The notes beneath the pieces were generated by a model that was given only the letters and a program-made list of their open reading frames with translations, had not been told where the DNA came from and did no database searches. Of a stretch of 64,000 nucleotides of DNA, positions 23,175-34,600 are shown in pieces; positions within the stretch are counted from its first letter, which is position 1; each line of letters starts with the position of its first letter. The stretch comes from Skeletonema tropicum (taxonomy: Eukaryota; Bacillariophyta; Thalassiosirophyceae; Thalassiosirales; Thalassiosiraceae). The position numbers were made by a program, and so were the translations under genes. The stretch spans positions 682,001-746,000 of the forward strand of contig CM074137.1 of assembly GCA_037178625.1 (NCBI GenBank), written 5' to 3'.

Positions 23175-23534
23175 AGGAGGGGTGATCCCGTACGTAGAAC
23201 CATACTAATTCCTAAATGTAACAGATTTGTCCGCCGGCTTGATTTGGATTTTTACCCGTGTAACAGCTGCCGCGAGTTCTACTGCCGCCAGTTGAATTCC
23301 GCTTGTTACCCGTGTAACAATCTCACGGACACAGCTTGGTGATGATAGTGGGAGAGATAAGGAGAGACACCCATCCGAAACGAATCTGTGACATGACACA
23401 ATTGTCCGTGAGATTGTTACCGTAACAGATTTCTCGTAGGTCTGGTATGTTTCTACGTAGGAACGCCGCCGCCGCCACAGATGTGAATGTTACCAGTGTA
23501 ACAATCTCACGGACGGGTTCTGATCACCCCTCCT
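23175..23534. mobile_element. Non-autonomous DNA element (MITE), 360 bp, 8-bp TSD
   Basis: Terminal inverted repeats AGGAGGGGTGATC (23175-23187 and its complement ending at 23534) are perfect over 13 bp. The flanks are a perfect 8-bp duplication GTAAAAAT (23167-23174 and 23535-23542). Inside are two GTTAC-N4-GTAAC palindromes (23305 and 23489), a CCGTGAGATTGTTAC inverted pair, and the box CTGGTATGTTTCTACG. The first 40 bp match the left end of the larger element at 23647 (GTACGTAGAACCATACTAAT). It has no coding capacity and is presumably mobilised by that family's transposase. Confidence 0.85.
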
Positions 23535-23646
23535 GTAAAAATGCACGATATTACGCCATCTTCCGGTGTAACTTTTACACCGGGAGACAAACCAGCTAGC
23601 CCAGTGGACTGCCCACGGTCATGCTTTTTGCGGCGATGACCGTAAA

Positions 23647-26224
23647 AGGAGGGGTGGCCTCGTACGTAGAACCATACTAATTCCGCTAAGTAACCAAGTT
23701 GTCAGCCACGAGACATCGGACAGTTACTCCTGTAACCATTTTTGCTAATAGTGTGGCAGCCACGAGACATCTGAGAGTTACACATGTAACGATTTGGCTG
23801 ACAAGTTTCCCGAGCCACCACCACCGACCATCAAATAAAAATAATAGTGTCCATGAGAGAGAGATTCACCATGGAACATTAAATAGACAACATAGATCAT
23901 CAACAATATGTCGTCAAACAAAATGAAGTATGATGAATGGGCTGACAAGCAGCGTAAAGAGAGAGGGGACACAGTAGAAGTAGGCTCGAAACGACGTCCT
24001 AATCTAAGTTGAAAAATATTGTATCATCACTTTCAAATCATACAGATAAAATTCCGAAAGCCACCGAAGTGAAGGTTTGTGTTCTGACGTTCCAGAATGC
24101 TCCCAAAGGAGTGGCGAAATCAGAAATTGTTGCTGCACGGCCGCAATCAAATAATGAATCGAATGAGTTTGTCAAGGCAATGGAGGTTGCGACAGCATCT
24201 GGTCTGAATTCCTTGGGCATTCCCTCTCGTCATTTTCTGAACTTTACTGTTGATGGCGTATCTTGTGAGAGCAGGCACGTGTGGCTTGCTATTTGTGAGT
24301 TCCTCTCCTGCAAACAAAACCACACTGGCGCCACAGATGCCAAGCATAACTGCAAGTCTTGGCGTCATCAAGTTACTGCTGGTGGCGATGTAGTTTGCGC
24401 TACAATGGGCAAGTTTACCATTGATGCTGGTCTTCTTAAACTGGGCAACGTCTCCATGGAGTTACTTCGACCGCCCGACTTTGCATCCGATCATCTTGTC
24501 CTGAAGCTTTACTCTGATGATAGCATTCGCAAGATCTTTATGGCTGAACCGCGGTTTGGATCAACATGTGATGGAGATAAAGTTGTATTGGCTATGACAC
24601 TCTTCTTCCTTCGCCTGCATCTCCATGCACTTGACGGTGAAATTCCTGCGCTACATCGAGCTCAGTACTTGTGGTGTTCTATGATATGGCTTACAACAAT
24701 TAATGGTGTATCTATGATCACGAAACGAAATGTTGTAGTAGAGGTTATCTCATTAATGTTTCTTGTGTTGAGAGATGATGTCCCCAAGCCGAGGTTCACC
24801 ACAAGTGAAGCCGCTGAGCATATGTTCGGGCAACTTCGTCAAATGATTCGAGAGTTCACTGTGTTGGAATTTGCGCAGCTTGCTGAAAAATTAAACCGCC
24901 GCATGAAGCAAATGTACAAGCACCTCTTCCGACCATCCCGAGACCCACAGAAGGGATACCAAGCCACGTGGAAAAACTTCTTTGAGGCAACTCTAGCGCC
25001 CAGTGATGATACGATGATGAGGGGGACTGTTATTATTTCGGATGATGGTGATTATGTTGCGCAGCAGATGTGGGAAACTGTGTCGAAAATTATTACATTC
25101 TCATCCAAATACATGAGGAAGTTGTTTGATGTACTTGGTGTATTAAACAATGAAATATCACCCTTCTGTAGATCATTCTCTTCCCGTATTGATCTGAGAG
25201 ATGAACTAATCCGCTACCTTCCCCGCACATTTACTTACGAAGATGTTCAGGGGAATGCTGACAATTCGGCTGGAGCGATGCAAGATGACGACAATGATGA
25301 AGGTAAGGATGATTTTGCTGAGCTGATAGAAGATCGCATTAAGCGCTTCGGTGAAGAAATGACGAAGGCTAATGACAGTGGGAAGAAGGGAAAGGATGAT
25401 AATGATATTATTGTACTGGGGGGTGATGATGAATTGACAGCTGAGGATCAAACGCCCTTCACTTCTACAATCGCAGGTTCAAAGAGCCACGCAGAAAAGT
25501 TGATGTCGAGCTTCCGCAGTATGATTGTTTCCACTTCAATAGAAGAGTTGCAGGATTGTGTACTGACTGCAAGTGCAAGCCTTGCTTGCACAGAACATGT
25601 TATGGGTTCTACAAGCAAAGAAAGGAAAGTGAAATCATTGGTGCAGCGTTGGATAGCTTCTCCGCCCGAACGTATTAAATCAAATGAAGATGGTGAAGTA
25701 GTTGCTGAGGATATTCTCATCGAGAGGGATGTTGTTATTATTGCAAACGTGAAGATTGGAAATGGAGCAAACGCTACTACGGTGCAACGACCATTTCGTG
25801 TCATGGTGATTCATGATAAACATTACAACAAGTGGATGATAAGTCAATCGTCTAGTAAGAAGTGGGGGAAAGAAGCAAAGCCATACAAGGTAGACATTCG
25901 AATGCTCTGGAAGAATGAAGTTGGTGAGTATGAAGATGTCGAATTATATGATGCAGATTACAACAAGGAAGAGGTTGCAAAGCGTATTGGAGAGAATTTG
26001 ATTCTCGATGTAGTTGGAAAGTTGCATGTAATTGGTTGAGTTCATTAATAATGGGGTTATTTCATGTTAGACTTTTCGTAGAGGTTCAGCCTCCCTACCC
26101 ATGTAACCCGATGTTACAGATCCTAGTACAAGTTTACGTAGGAATTAAATTCCTACGTCATCAGCGAGGAAGCCAGCAATTACACATGTAACGATTTCGC
26201 GGACAGGTTCAGGCCACCCCTCCT
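23647..26224 (+). mobile_element. Autonomous-type DNA transposon, 2578 bp, 8-bp TSD
   Basis: Perfect 14-bp terminal inverted repeats AGGAGGGGTGGCCT (23647-23660) and complement (26211-26224). Flanks are a perfect 8-bp duplication ACCGTAAA (23639-23646 and 26225-26232). It encodes one transposase-like protein. Subterminal GTTAC-N4-GTAAC palindromes occur at 23723 and 23777, with a near copy at 26180, and are probably transposase-binding sites. An 8-bp duplication is typical of P, hAT and KDZ superfamilies. The recent look of the ends suggests recent insertion. Confidence 0.9.
23908..26039 (+). CDS. Transposase-like protein of the 2.6-kb element
   Basis: The main frame runs from about 24009 to 26039 (676 codons). 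It has no good ATG at its start; an ATG at 23908 opens a basic leader (KYDEWADKQRKERG ... GSKRRPNLS) that stops exactly where the main frame starts, so a 1-nt frame change near 24003-24012 probably separates the real N-terminus from the body. Motifs that fit a P-like DDE/RNase-H transposase are FTVDGVS (first Asp), TDAKHNCKSWRHQ (Asp-x2-His-x2-Lys type) and a later EHMFGQLRQM block resembling the E(F/M)FG(Q/R)(L/I)R block. An acidic linker lies around residues 420-480. No THAP finger is visible. Superfamily assignment is inference. Confidence 0.65.
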
Positions 26225-26299
26225 ACCGTAAAGTACGTTCATGGTTCACAAAAATTCAAAAATTCGTCACACTCACTACTGCTCAATGGCAATGGCGAC

Positions 26300-27810
26300 A
26301 TGGACATGGCACCCTATCACACACTACTACTATCCAACTCACAATCACCACCGACAAAGATGCCGAATCCAATGAAGTCAAAGGGCCGCCCCAGCAAGAA
26401 CAAGAAGAAGGCGCCGGCGAAATCACCGCTGCGAATGCTTCCCGCAACAACCTCTCCTGCTGCCGATGCAAGTGCAAGGGCATCCACCGATCGTGTTGAA
26501 AAGATCCTAAGTGATATGATATAAAAAAAAGAGTTTTGTTGATGACGGCAGCGTTGCAACTTACCTCATTTGGTTTGGTACGTCTTTTCGATAACCGCTT
26601 GAACGATGAGCACCTGGAAAAGATGATCGATGCTGACATTGAAGATCAGAACAAAAATGATCGCAAGAGGACGGCTCCCCGAAATTATATCGTCGATGCT
26701 GTTGACGCGCTCAAACCATTGCGTGATAGGCAACACCATATCAGTTTCCTCAGTGAAGCTCTTGATTATGATACAGTTGTGGAGTACATATGACTACTAA
26801 GTTTAATGTTGCTGTGGTTGAACGTTCATGCGCCGAGAAGTACATGAAGGCGCTGAAAATAAACAGATGAAATCACCCCCGACATGGTAGTCGAAGATGG
26901 TAGAGTCTTCCAATCGGTAGAGCAATATTATGGAATACGCAGTGCAATTGCTTGGGTCTACAAAGTAGCAGTAGCAACAGTGGAGATGCCTTTTGCGCAA
27001 GATCTTGGGACCTACATTAATAACACGCCACGTTGCTGCAGCAAAGCAACAACTCGGTCTCAAGCTCACAAAGGGCAAAGACGTGATGAATTCCGAAGCG
27101 TAGGAGATAATTGCAGAGCATTGAAAGTGGAGAGAAAGAGATATTTCAATCATCTCATGCTTCTTTTGGACTGGAACTTGATGAAGAGCAGTGAGAACTG
27201 TTTGAATGTGAAAATGATACGCATTGGCTTCGAGGAAGTTTACTTGAATTGTTTGTATTTGAGAAGGAGAAGGGTAAGCAGCGTGAGGCATGCACGGCCC
27301 ATAGCACTGCTTCGCCAATCAAGAAAAGCCTCACATCTGTCTCGTGCTGTTCGCAAGGTAGATCTTTGCGTGTTTTCTGGCACCAACCAGTATAATAGGT
27401 AGAGTAGTCGAATGCATGATCTCTTTGAGGAAACCAAGGATGTTTTTTACGACATTGGGATCGACTGGCAAGAACTTGGTACTCATTCTACTTGAAAGGC
27501 GTCGGAAGTATGGTCGCCAATGCCAGCACTGTGGGCCCATCGACTGTGGGCCCATCGATTATTGCTTTGTGTCTACGAGCGGGCTGGAAGCTTGGAGGTG
27601 TGACGGAAATGTATCACTTTCGTCAAGACGCAGGTGATTTGAATGTGGTAAGATGAGCTGCCTGTCTCGATATCGAGACGAAATATTATGGATATCGCCG
27701 CCATATTTCAACTGTTCGGACTTGGACCAAGATGGCAAGCTTGCGGCAACGGCAATGGCCAAAGCTGACCGCTGGCTGAAAGAGCGCATTCCAAAGTTTT
27801 GGAGATCACA
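26300..27810 (+). pseudogene. Degraded tyrosine recombinase (Crypton-like) gene
   Basis: Broken frames in order: an N-terminal AT-hook-like segment KSKGRPSKNKKK (26300-26524); APRNYIVDAVDALKPL ... (26536-26793); a core-binding-type segment FQSVEQYYGIRSAIAWVYK (from 26910); HVAAAKQQLGLKLTKGKDVM (about 27030-27090); and a catalytic-type segment IGIDWQELGTHS then KGVGSMVANASTVGPSIIAL and LRAGWKLGGV (about 27455-27610). The GTHS-x-RKG and LRAGW-x-(L/M)-GGV blocks are the hallmark I associate with stramenopile tyrosine-recombinase transposons. In-frame stops, several frame changes and a 15-bp direct duplication (CTGTGGGCCCATCGA, 27530-27560) show it is dead. Confidence 0.6.
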
Positions 27811-27992
27811 AAACAACAGCAATAGGCAGAGGATAATCTTGTGTAGGTCTACATAAAATAATATACATTTTTACATCAACAACCTCATTCGTTTCATTGC
27901 TGTAACTTTGCGTGGTCTGGAGTGGGCGGTCTTGAGGGCACTAGCGGACACCTTGGAGGCAAATTATACCCCGTTGACAGGGCCTTTTGTAC

Positions 27993-28013
27993 CCGGTGTA
28001 ACTTTTACACCGG
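27993..28013. repeat. 21-bp palindrome, CCGGTGTAA arms
   Basis: Arms CCGGTGTAA and TTACACCGG separated by CTT. The identical 21-mer occurs at 23563-23583 and an imperfect one from 23080. The copies bracket the transposon cluster; this one lies 120 bp upstream of the phospholipase-D-like gene. Confidence 0.7.
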
Positions 28014-28134
28014 AATTTTATCCACTTGTACTTATTATTTAGTCGGGTTTCTCACAAAATTTCCGGCGAGGTGCGCTTGGCAAGTTCGTTCGGTAGCTTT
28101 CATTCACATCACTCAGGCAGCAACAACAATCAAG

Positions 28135-30237
28135 ATGAGGTCAAGGAATGAGAACAGCGATATATCGGTCCAAGCCATCGCAGGGACTCGTGTTGTCATC
28201 TTGGGATTGAGCCTGAAGCAGAAGGATGACGATAACGGCGACGGCGATGCGTCTCATTCTACAACACTACTCTCTTCCATGTTGAGCGGCTTGGCGGTGG
28301 ACGATGCTAACGGGGCCGACTCACCTGCGCCTTCTTCCCAAAATGATGTCTTCGTTGGCTTTGCTATTGATCGGCGAGACATATCTAGTGGGAAGTCCAC
28401 TTCACTCAACTTTGACGGCAGGCCAATCCAAAAGTTTCATTATGGAGATTATACCGTCCAGCCGGGGCATCAATATGAATATACAGTGCGTCGAATGATC
28501 AAAGCACCGAGCAGGTCACGGTACAGTTTCTTTTCACGGCCAAAGTATGTAACTGTTGGATCGCCGCTTGCTGTGACAGTTACTACAGAGGACCCTTCTA
28601 CGTCGAAACATGGCGTCTACTTTAACCGAGGTGTGGCTGGATCACAGGCATATGCTAAAAAGTTTGGAGAGTTTCGGAAGTGGTACAAGGTGAACAAATA
28701 TGGAAAGTCACATTGGACGTCCATTATCAATCCACTCTCCATTCCCGATCCAGCAAAGAAAAAGGAGGCGTGTGCATGGCTATCAAGGGGGTTAGAGGAA
28801 GCTCTTTTGGAATTCATTTCTGAGGCCTGCGATGATTGTTGGCAGCTCCGAGTGACAGCTTATGAATTCACCCACAAAGAGGTAGTTCATGCATTTGCTG
28901 CTGCTGTCGAGCGAGGAGTGGACGTGAAGATTATTCATCATGTCAATGGCTCTTACCGTCCGAAGACTCGGTACAACGATGTTGTCAAAGATAAAGATGG
29001 CAAGGTAGTGAAGGAGTGGGTGCCGGACAATACAACTTCCGAAACACAGCATGCTATTGATTCTGTTGGATTTCATTCATTGGTTCATGCTCGTATTTGG
29101 CACCGTGATACCTTTATCGAGCGCCACACTTCATCAATCATGCATAATAAGTTCATTGTACTCCTTCATAACGGCCTTCCCATGAAGGTCTGGACGGGAA
29201 GTACAAACTTTACAGACAGCGCATTCTACGGTCAAAGTAATGTTGGTCACATTGTTAGAGACGAAGATGTTGCACAGCAATACTTGACGTACTGGAATAA
29301 GCTGGCTCTAGATCCTCCTGGGCGCAGCAAGAGACATTCAGGAAGTTCTCACGATAATACAGATGAGTTGCCCATGGATGAAATCAATGAGCAGCTCCAA
29401 CCAGATCCGGCTGGGCCTCAGCCGCATGATACGACCACTGTCTTCTTTAGCCCTAGAAAGACGTCAGGTCTTCTTGATTGGTATGCCGATCGGATGGGAG
29501 ATGCAGCTACTTCTGTTCACTTCACTGCTGCGTTCGGAGTATCACAGCCGCTCGCTCATGTATTGAACCAAGATGGAAAGCGAAGCCGTGAGGTTGGAGT
29601 CCGTCGATCACCTCGTTTAGCGAGACGCATTGAGACTGATGACAAACTACTCCTTCGCTACATACTTCTTGACAGCCAACCAAGCGAACAAAGCTCTGAA
29701 AAATCTCGAGCAAGTGCTGAGAAGAAGGGAAGAGGAAATGACTACTGCGATTACTTTGACTTCAAGAAGCTGAACTCGAACCGCGTTGCTTACGGCGCGG
29801 TCCTTTCTGGGAGGAAGGAGGAGAAGGAGGATGGACCTTCCTCTTCATCATCTTCATCTGAATCTGAACACTCGGAATCTTTGACTGGGCTCGGCACTTT
29901 TGTCAACTTTGTTCACACCAAGTTCATGGTTGTTGATGCTTTGACAGAGAATCCTACAATTATCGCAGGCTCGGCAAACTTTAGCGTTGCCTCCATTGAG
30001 CAGAATGATGAGAACATGCTGGTGATACAGGGAGACACGGCCGTAGCGGATGTTTACTTGACTGAATTCATGCGACTGTTTGATCATTTCTACTCCAGAG
30101 ATAAACGCAACGAGTCTAAAGACAAGGGATCCGAATCATCGCGTGGTTGGACTGATGTTGTTGAAGACGATTCCTGGATAAAGCCATATTTTGATAAGTC
30201 GCATCAATTATTTAGGGAGAGAGTGCTCTTTAGTTGA
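28135..30237 (+). CDS. Phospholipase-D-like (HKD) domain protein
   Basis: 700 aa from the ATG at 28135; the frame is open 71 codons upstream but lacks a good start there and includes the palindrome. Two PLD motifs are visible. Motif 1 near residue 337 is H-N-K-F-I-V-L-L ... GSTNFTDSAF (G355): His, Lys and the GSxN part are present, but the Asp of HxKxxxxD is replaced. Motif 2 near residue 594 is complete, HTKFMVVD followed by AGSANFS (G612). A Ser/Glu-rich acidic insert precedes motif 2. The N-terminal ~170 residues look like an independent beta-rich region. No signal peptide. PLD-family enzymes use paired HKD motifs to hydrolyse phosphodiesters; whether the substrate is lipid or nucleic acid cannot be told. 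Confidence 0.8.
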   Translation: MRSRNENSDISVQAIAGTRVVILGLSLKQKDDDNGDGDASHSTTLLSSMLSGLAVDDANGADSPAPSSQNDVFVGFAIDRRDISSGKSTSLNFDGRPIQKFHYGDYTVQPGHQYEYTVRRMIKAPSRSRYSFFSRPKYVTVGSPLAVTVTTEDPSTSKHGVYFNRGVAGSQAYAKKFGEFRKWYKVNKYGKSHWTSIINPLSIPDPAKKKEACAWLSRGLEEALLEFISEACDDCWQLRVTAYEFTHKEVVHAFAAAVERGVDVKIIHHVNGSYRPKTRYNDVVKDKDGKVVKEWVPDNTTSETQHAIDSVGFHSLVHARIWHRDTFIERHTSSIMHNKFIVLLHNGLPMKVWTGSTNFTDSAFYGQSNVGHIVRDEDVAQQYLTYWNKLALDPPGRSKRHSGSSHDNTDELPMDEINEQLQPDPAGPQPHDTTTVFFSPRKTSGLLDWYADRMGDAATSVHFTAAFGVSQPLAHVLNQDGKRSREVGVRRSPRLARRIETDDKLLLRYILLDSQPSEQSSEKSRASAEKKGRGNDYCDYFDFKKLNSNRVAYGAVLSGRKEEKEDGPSSSSSSSESEHSESLTGLGTFVNFVHTKFMVVDALTENPTIIAGSANFSVASIEQNDENMLVIQGDTAVADVYLTEFMRLFDHFYSRDKRNESKDKGSESSRGWTDVVEDDSWIKPYFDKSHQLFRERVLFS

Positions 30238-30354
30238 GAATGCAGCCTTTTAATGGCTAATGTGTTAGCAATAGCATATCTATATTTTAGGGCCAGAGGG
30301 CACTCTATTCTTACTAGAATCAATATTCATGCATTATGCACAATGCATCGGCGG

Positions 30355-30515
30355 CGGCGGCGGCCGCCGCCTCCCTCTGAAGACTTTCATTGCGCTGCAG
30401 CTGCCTGATATGCACGAAGACGAAGAGCTGTGGTAAAGTCATTCTTGTTCACCATTCCCATCTCAAATAAAGCACTTAGAGCACTCATTGAGATTGGCTG
30501 CGCTTGTGCGATGAT
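30355..30515 (-). pseudogene. C-terminal remnant of a MYND/Sel1 gene
   Basis: The minus strand from 30515 reads IIAQAQPISMSALSALFEMG then MVNKNDFTTALRLRAYQAAAAQ and a stop. This matches the family C-terminus (IIAAN-x-G-H ... SLDALK-x-L ... DFAAALRAHQAAVDA). Only ~130 bp remain, next to a GGC/GCC trinucleotide run. Confidence 0.65.
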
Positions 30516-31390
30516 TTAATGATGTGGACAGACACAGAGCAATAAATATCCGACCAATGATCCCCAATAACACAACATGGTTGAGAAATAATATAACAAT
30601 CAACGTTAGTCTTCGCCATTTGTTGATGCCGCGGCCTTGGCCAATAGCCGGAGGCAGTGCTGTGACTTTAGCTAGATCATCGCATCACAACATTTCACTT
30701 GAGCTTGAGAGAAGTCGAATTTGGGTGGTCACGGTTCACGGTGTCCTTTGATAAGGCAAAGACCAAGACCAAGACATCACCTAAAGCCCCACACAGATTT
30801 GGGAGGATTTGTAGAATCATGCCGATCATACCATCAAAGGCTGAATCCCTCCTATCACATCAATGTTAGTCACCTACGCCTACATGTCTCATAAATATGC
30901 ACTGGTGGCAAGATCTCTCTCCTCCCTCACCCTCAAAGGCTAGCATGAAGAGTTTGGGCGAAGTTCAAGGAGGAGCTCGTTTTGTTTTTATGTGAGAGCT
31001 AGTAAGCAAAAACTTTTACCTAACCAAGGATATGGACCGCTACTACTGTTGAAGACTCTGGCATTATGGCTACTTCGAACTTCGTTTTCCATTTTCACTG
31101 CTTTGAATAGTATTCTAAGTATTCTACTTCTACGAACTGAATAATATTAGTGTCAAAATGAAGCTTTGTCAATGTCAAATAATGAGACTACCATTGTGAC
31201 GAGTCTCTAAAAAGATATCACCATACAATACTTCTTTAGCTTTGCAAACGAGGTTGATGACTTGGTTTTTATTTACGTTACTTTGTGAGAATAGGACATA
31301 TAGAGTCTGTAATACAATTGTTGCGTTGATTCTTGCTTTTGAGAATCATTGACACAACTAGAGACAGTCGATGAGAAAAAACATTGACAC
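30516..31390. other. Non-coding region upstream of the minisatellite
   Basis: Only short frames without motifs. Nothing recognised. Confidence 0.4.
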
Positions 31391-31568
31391 CAGAAAAACA
31401 CAAGCTGGAACCGTTTTCACAAAGAAAAACACAAGCTGGAACCGTTTTCACAAAGAAAAACACAAGCTGGAACCGTTCTCACAAAGAAAAACACAAGCTG
31501 GAACCATTCTTACAAAGAAAACACAGCTGAGAACCGTTCTCACCAAACTAAAACACAGGTGTGAACCA
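31391..31568. repeat. 31-bp minisatellite, about five to six units
   Basis: Repeats of AACACAAGCTGGAACCGTT with a TTTCACAAAGAAA-type linker; period 31 bp. The first three units are nearly perfect and the later ones degrade. It lies about 105 bp upstream of the signal-peptide exon at 31674, that is, in its promoter region. Confidence 0.85.
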
Positions 31569-31673
31569 GAAACATGGTTAGGTTTCTGTTATGTACTCCG
31601 GGGATTCCTTTTATTCTAGGCATAATTTGAATCTGCTTCAGATCAAACACCTCTCTTAACACACATATCAACT

Positions 31674-34600
31674 ATGAAGTTCATCAAGATCGTTGCTCTC
31701 TCGCTCCTTGCGCTTGCTGGCAATGCCGTCGGTGGTAAGCGTCTGAAATAATTTTGGGAGTGTAGTGTATCATCGTATATATCATTTTGAATTTTGATTT
31801 TGTGAGGTGATTTATTGCTGCTCCGCTGACCCTCCGGCCCTTCTCATTCACTCACACACTCATGTTGTTATCTTTTACTTTTCTTCTATAGCTGCTTTTT
31901 ATTTCCCTGGAATCAGCGTAGATTGCCACCGTGCCTTTAACACTGTCACACCATGTATCTTGGACTCTGGCCGAGGGTTAATGGAATTTTACAACGCTGT
32001 TGGAGAAGCCGAAGAGTGCTTCGAAGCTGCTGCGGATGACGCCGCTAAAGCTGCATGTCTCGAGCCTTTGTTCGACATCGTTCAACAATATTGTCCAAAT
32101 TACATCAGAGCTGTGAAGAATGCATGTGGCACTACCCATTCTTCTGAGTTTGGAGATCTTGCCTTTGACGTCTTCGAGGACATTTCTGCCGATCTTAAGG
32201 ATGGTGAGTTCTTAGAGTATGTTTGCTCTTTGTCTGATAGCGGATATTGAATAATGTGACTTCCCCGTAATATTGTGAGGTGATTTATTGCTGCTCCGCT
32301 GACCGGACCCTTCTCATTCACTCACTTACTCGTGATGTTATCTTTTGCTTTTCTTCCAGCTGCTTTCCCTTTGCCTCCTGGAGTCAGCGCACAATGCACT
32401 AGTGCCTGGAATACTTTCGAACCGTGTGCCATGGCGGGTGTCTACGAGAAAGCAGGCCTACACTCGAAATTTTACGATGCTGTCAACACAGCCATGAGAT
32501 GCTTCCAAGGCGCTGCGGATGACGCCGCTAAAGCTGCGTGTTACAAGCCTATGATGGGCATCCTTGAAGAAGCTTGTCCAGATGGCATCGATGCTTTGAA
32601 GAATGCATGTGGCACTGCCCATTCTTCTGAGTTTGGAGATCTTGCCTTTGACGTCTTCGAGGACATTTCTGCCGATCTTAAGGATGGTGAGTTCTTAGAG
32701 TATGTTTGCTTTTTGTCTGATAGCGGATATTGAATAATGTGACTTCCCCGTAATATTGTGAGGTGATTTATTGCTGCTCCGCTGACCGGACCCTTCTCAT
32801 TCACTCACTTACTCATGATGTTATCTTTTGCTTTTCTTCCAGCTGCTTTCCCTTTGCCTCCTGGAGCCAGCGCACAATGCACTAGTGCCTGGAATACTTT
32901 CGAACCGTGTGCCATGGCGGGTGTCTACGAGAAAGCAGGCCTACACTCGAAATTTTACGATGCTGTCAACACAGCCATGAGATGCTTCCAAGGCGCTGCG
33001 GATGACGCCGCTAAAGCTGCGTGTTACAAGCCTATGATGGGCATCCTTGAAGAAGCTTGTCCAGATGGCATCGATGCTTTGAAGAATGCATGTGGCACTG
33101 CCCATTCTTCTGAGTTTGGAGATCTTGCCTTTGACGTCTTCGAGGATATTTCTGCCGATCTTAAGGATGGTGAGTTCTTAGAGTATGTTTGCTTTTTGTC
33201 TGATAGCGGATATTGAATAATGTGACTTCCCCGTAATATTGTGAAGTGATTTATTGCTGCTCCGCTGACCGGACCCTTCTCATTCACTCACTTACTCATG
33301 ACGTTATCTTTTGCTTTTCTTCCAGCTGCTTTCCCTTTGCCTCCTGGAGTCAGCGCACAATGCACTAGTGCCTGGAATACTTTCGAACCGTGTGCCATGG
33401 CGGGTGTCTACGAGAAAGCAGGCCTACACTCGAAATTTTACGATGCTGTCAACACAGCCATGAGATGCTTCCAAGGCGCTGCGGATGACGCCGCTAAAGC
33501 TGCGTGTTACAAGCCTATGATGGGCATCCTTGAAGAAGCTTGTCCAGATGGCATCGATGCTTTGAAGAATGCATGTGGCACTGCCCATTCTTCTGAGTTT
33601 GGAGATCTTGCCTTTGACGTCTTCGAGGATATTTCTGCCGATCTTAAGGATGGTGAGTTCTTAGAGTATGTTTGCTTTTTGTCTGATAGCGGATATTGAA
33701 TAATGTGACTTCCCCGTAATATTGTGAAGTGATTTATTGCTGCTCGGCTGACCGGACCCTTCTCATTCACTCACTTACTCATGACGTTATCTTTTGCTTT
33801 TCTTCCAGCTGCTTTCCCTTTGCCTCCTGGAGTCAGCGCACAATGCACTAGTGCCTGGAATACTTTCGAACCGTGTGCCATGGCGGGTGTCTACGAGAAA
33901 GCAGGCCTACACTCGAAATTTTACGATGCTGTCAACACAGCCATGAGATGCTTCCAAGGCGCTGCGGATGACGCCGCTAAAGCTGCGTGTTACAAGCCTA
34001 TGATGGGCATCCTTGAAGAAGCTTGTCCAGATGGCATCGATGCTTTGAAGAATGCATGTGGCACTGCCCATTCTTCTGAGTTTGGAGATCTTGCCTTTGA
34101 CGTCTTCGAGGATATTTCTGCCGATCTTAAGGATGGTGAGTTCTTAGAGTATGTTTGCTTTTTGTCTGATAGCGGATATTGAATAATGTGACTTCCCCGT
34201 AATATTGTGAAGTGATTTATTGCTGCTCCGCTGACCGGACCCTTCTCATTCACTCACTTACTCATGACGTTATCTTTTGCTTTTCTTCCAGCTGCTTTCC
34301 CTTTGCCTCCTGGAGTCAGCGCACAATGCACTAGTGCCTGGAATACTTTCGAACCGTGTGCCATGGCGGGTGTCTACGAGAAAGCAGGCCTACACTCGAA
34401 ATTTTACGATGCTGTCAACACAGCCATGAGATGCTTCCAAGGCGCTGCGGATGACGCCGCTAAAGCTGCGTGTTACAAGCCTATGATGGGCATCCTTGAA
34501 GAAGCTTGTCCAGATGGCATCGATGCTTTGAAGAATGCATGTGGCACTGCCCATTCTTCTGAGTTTGGAGATCTTGCCTTTGACGTCTTCGAGGACATTT

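Noticed and set aside
31371..31619. 82-codon frame over the minisatellite
   Set aside because: Read-through of a 31-bp repeat; no start context or domain.
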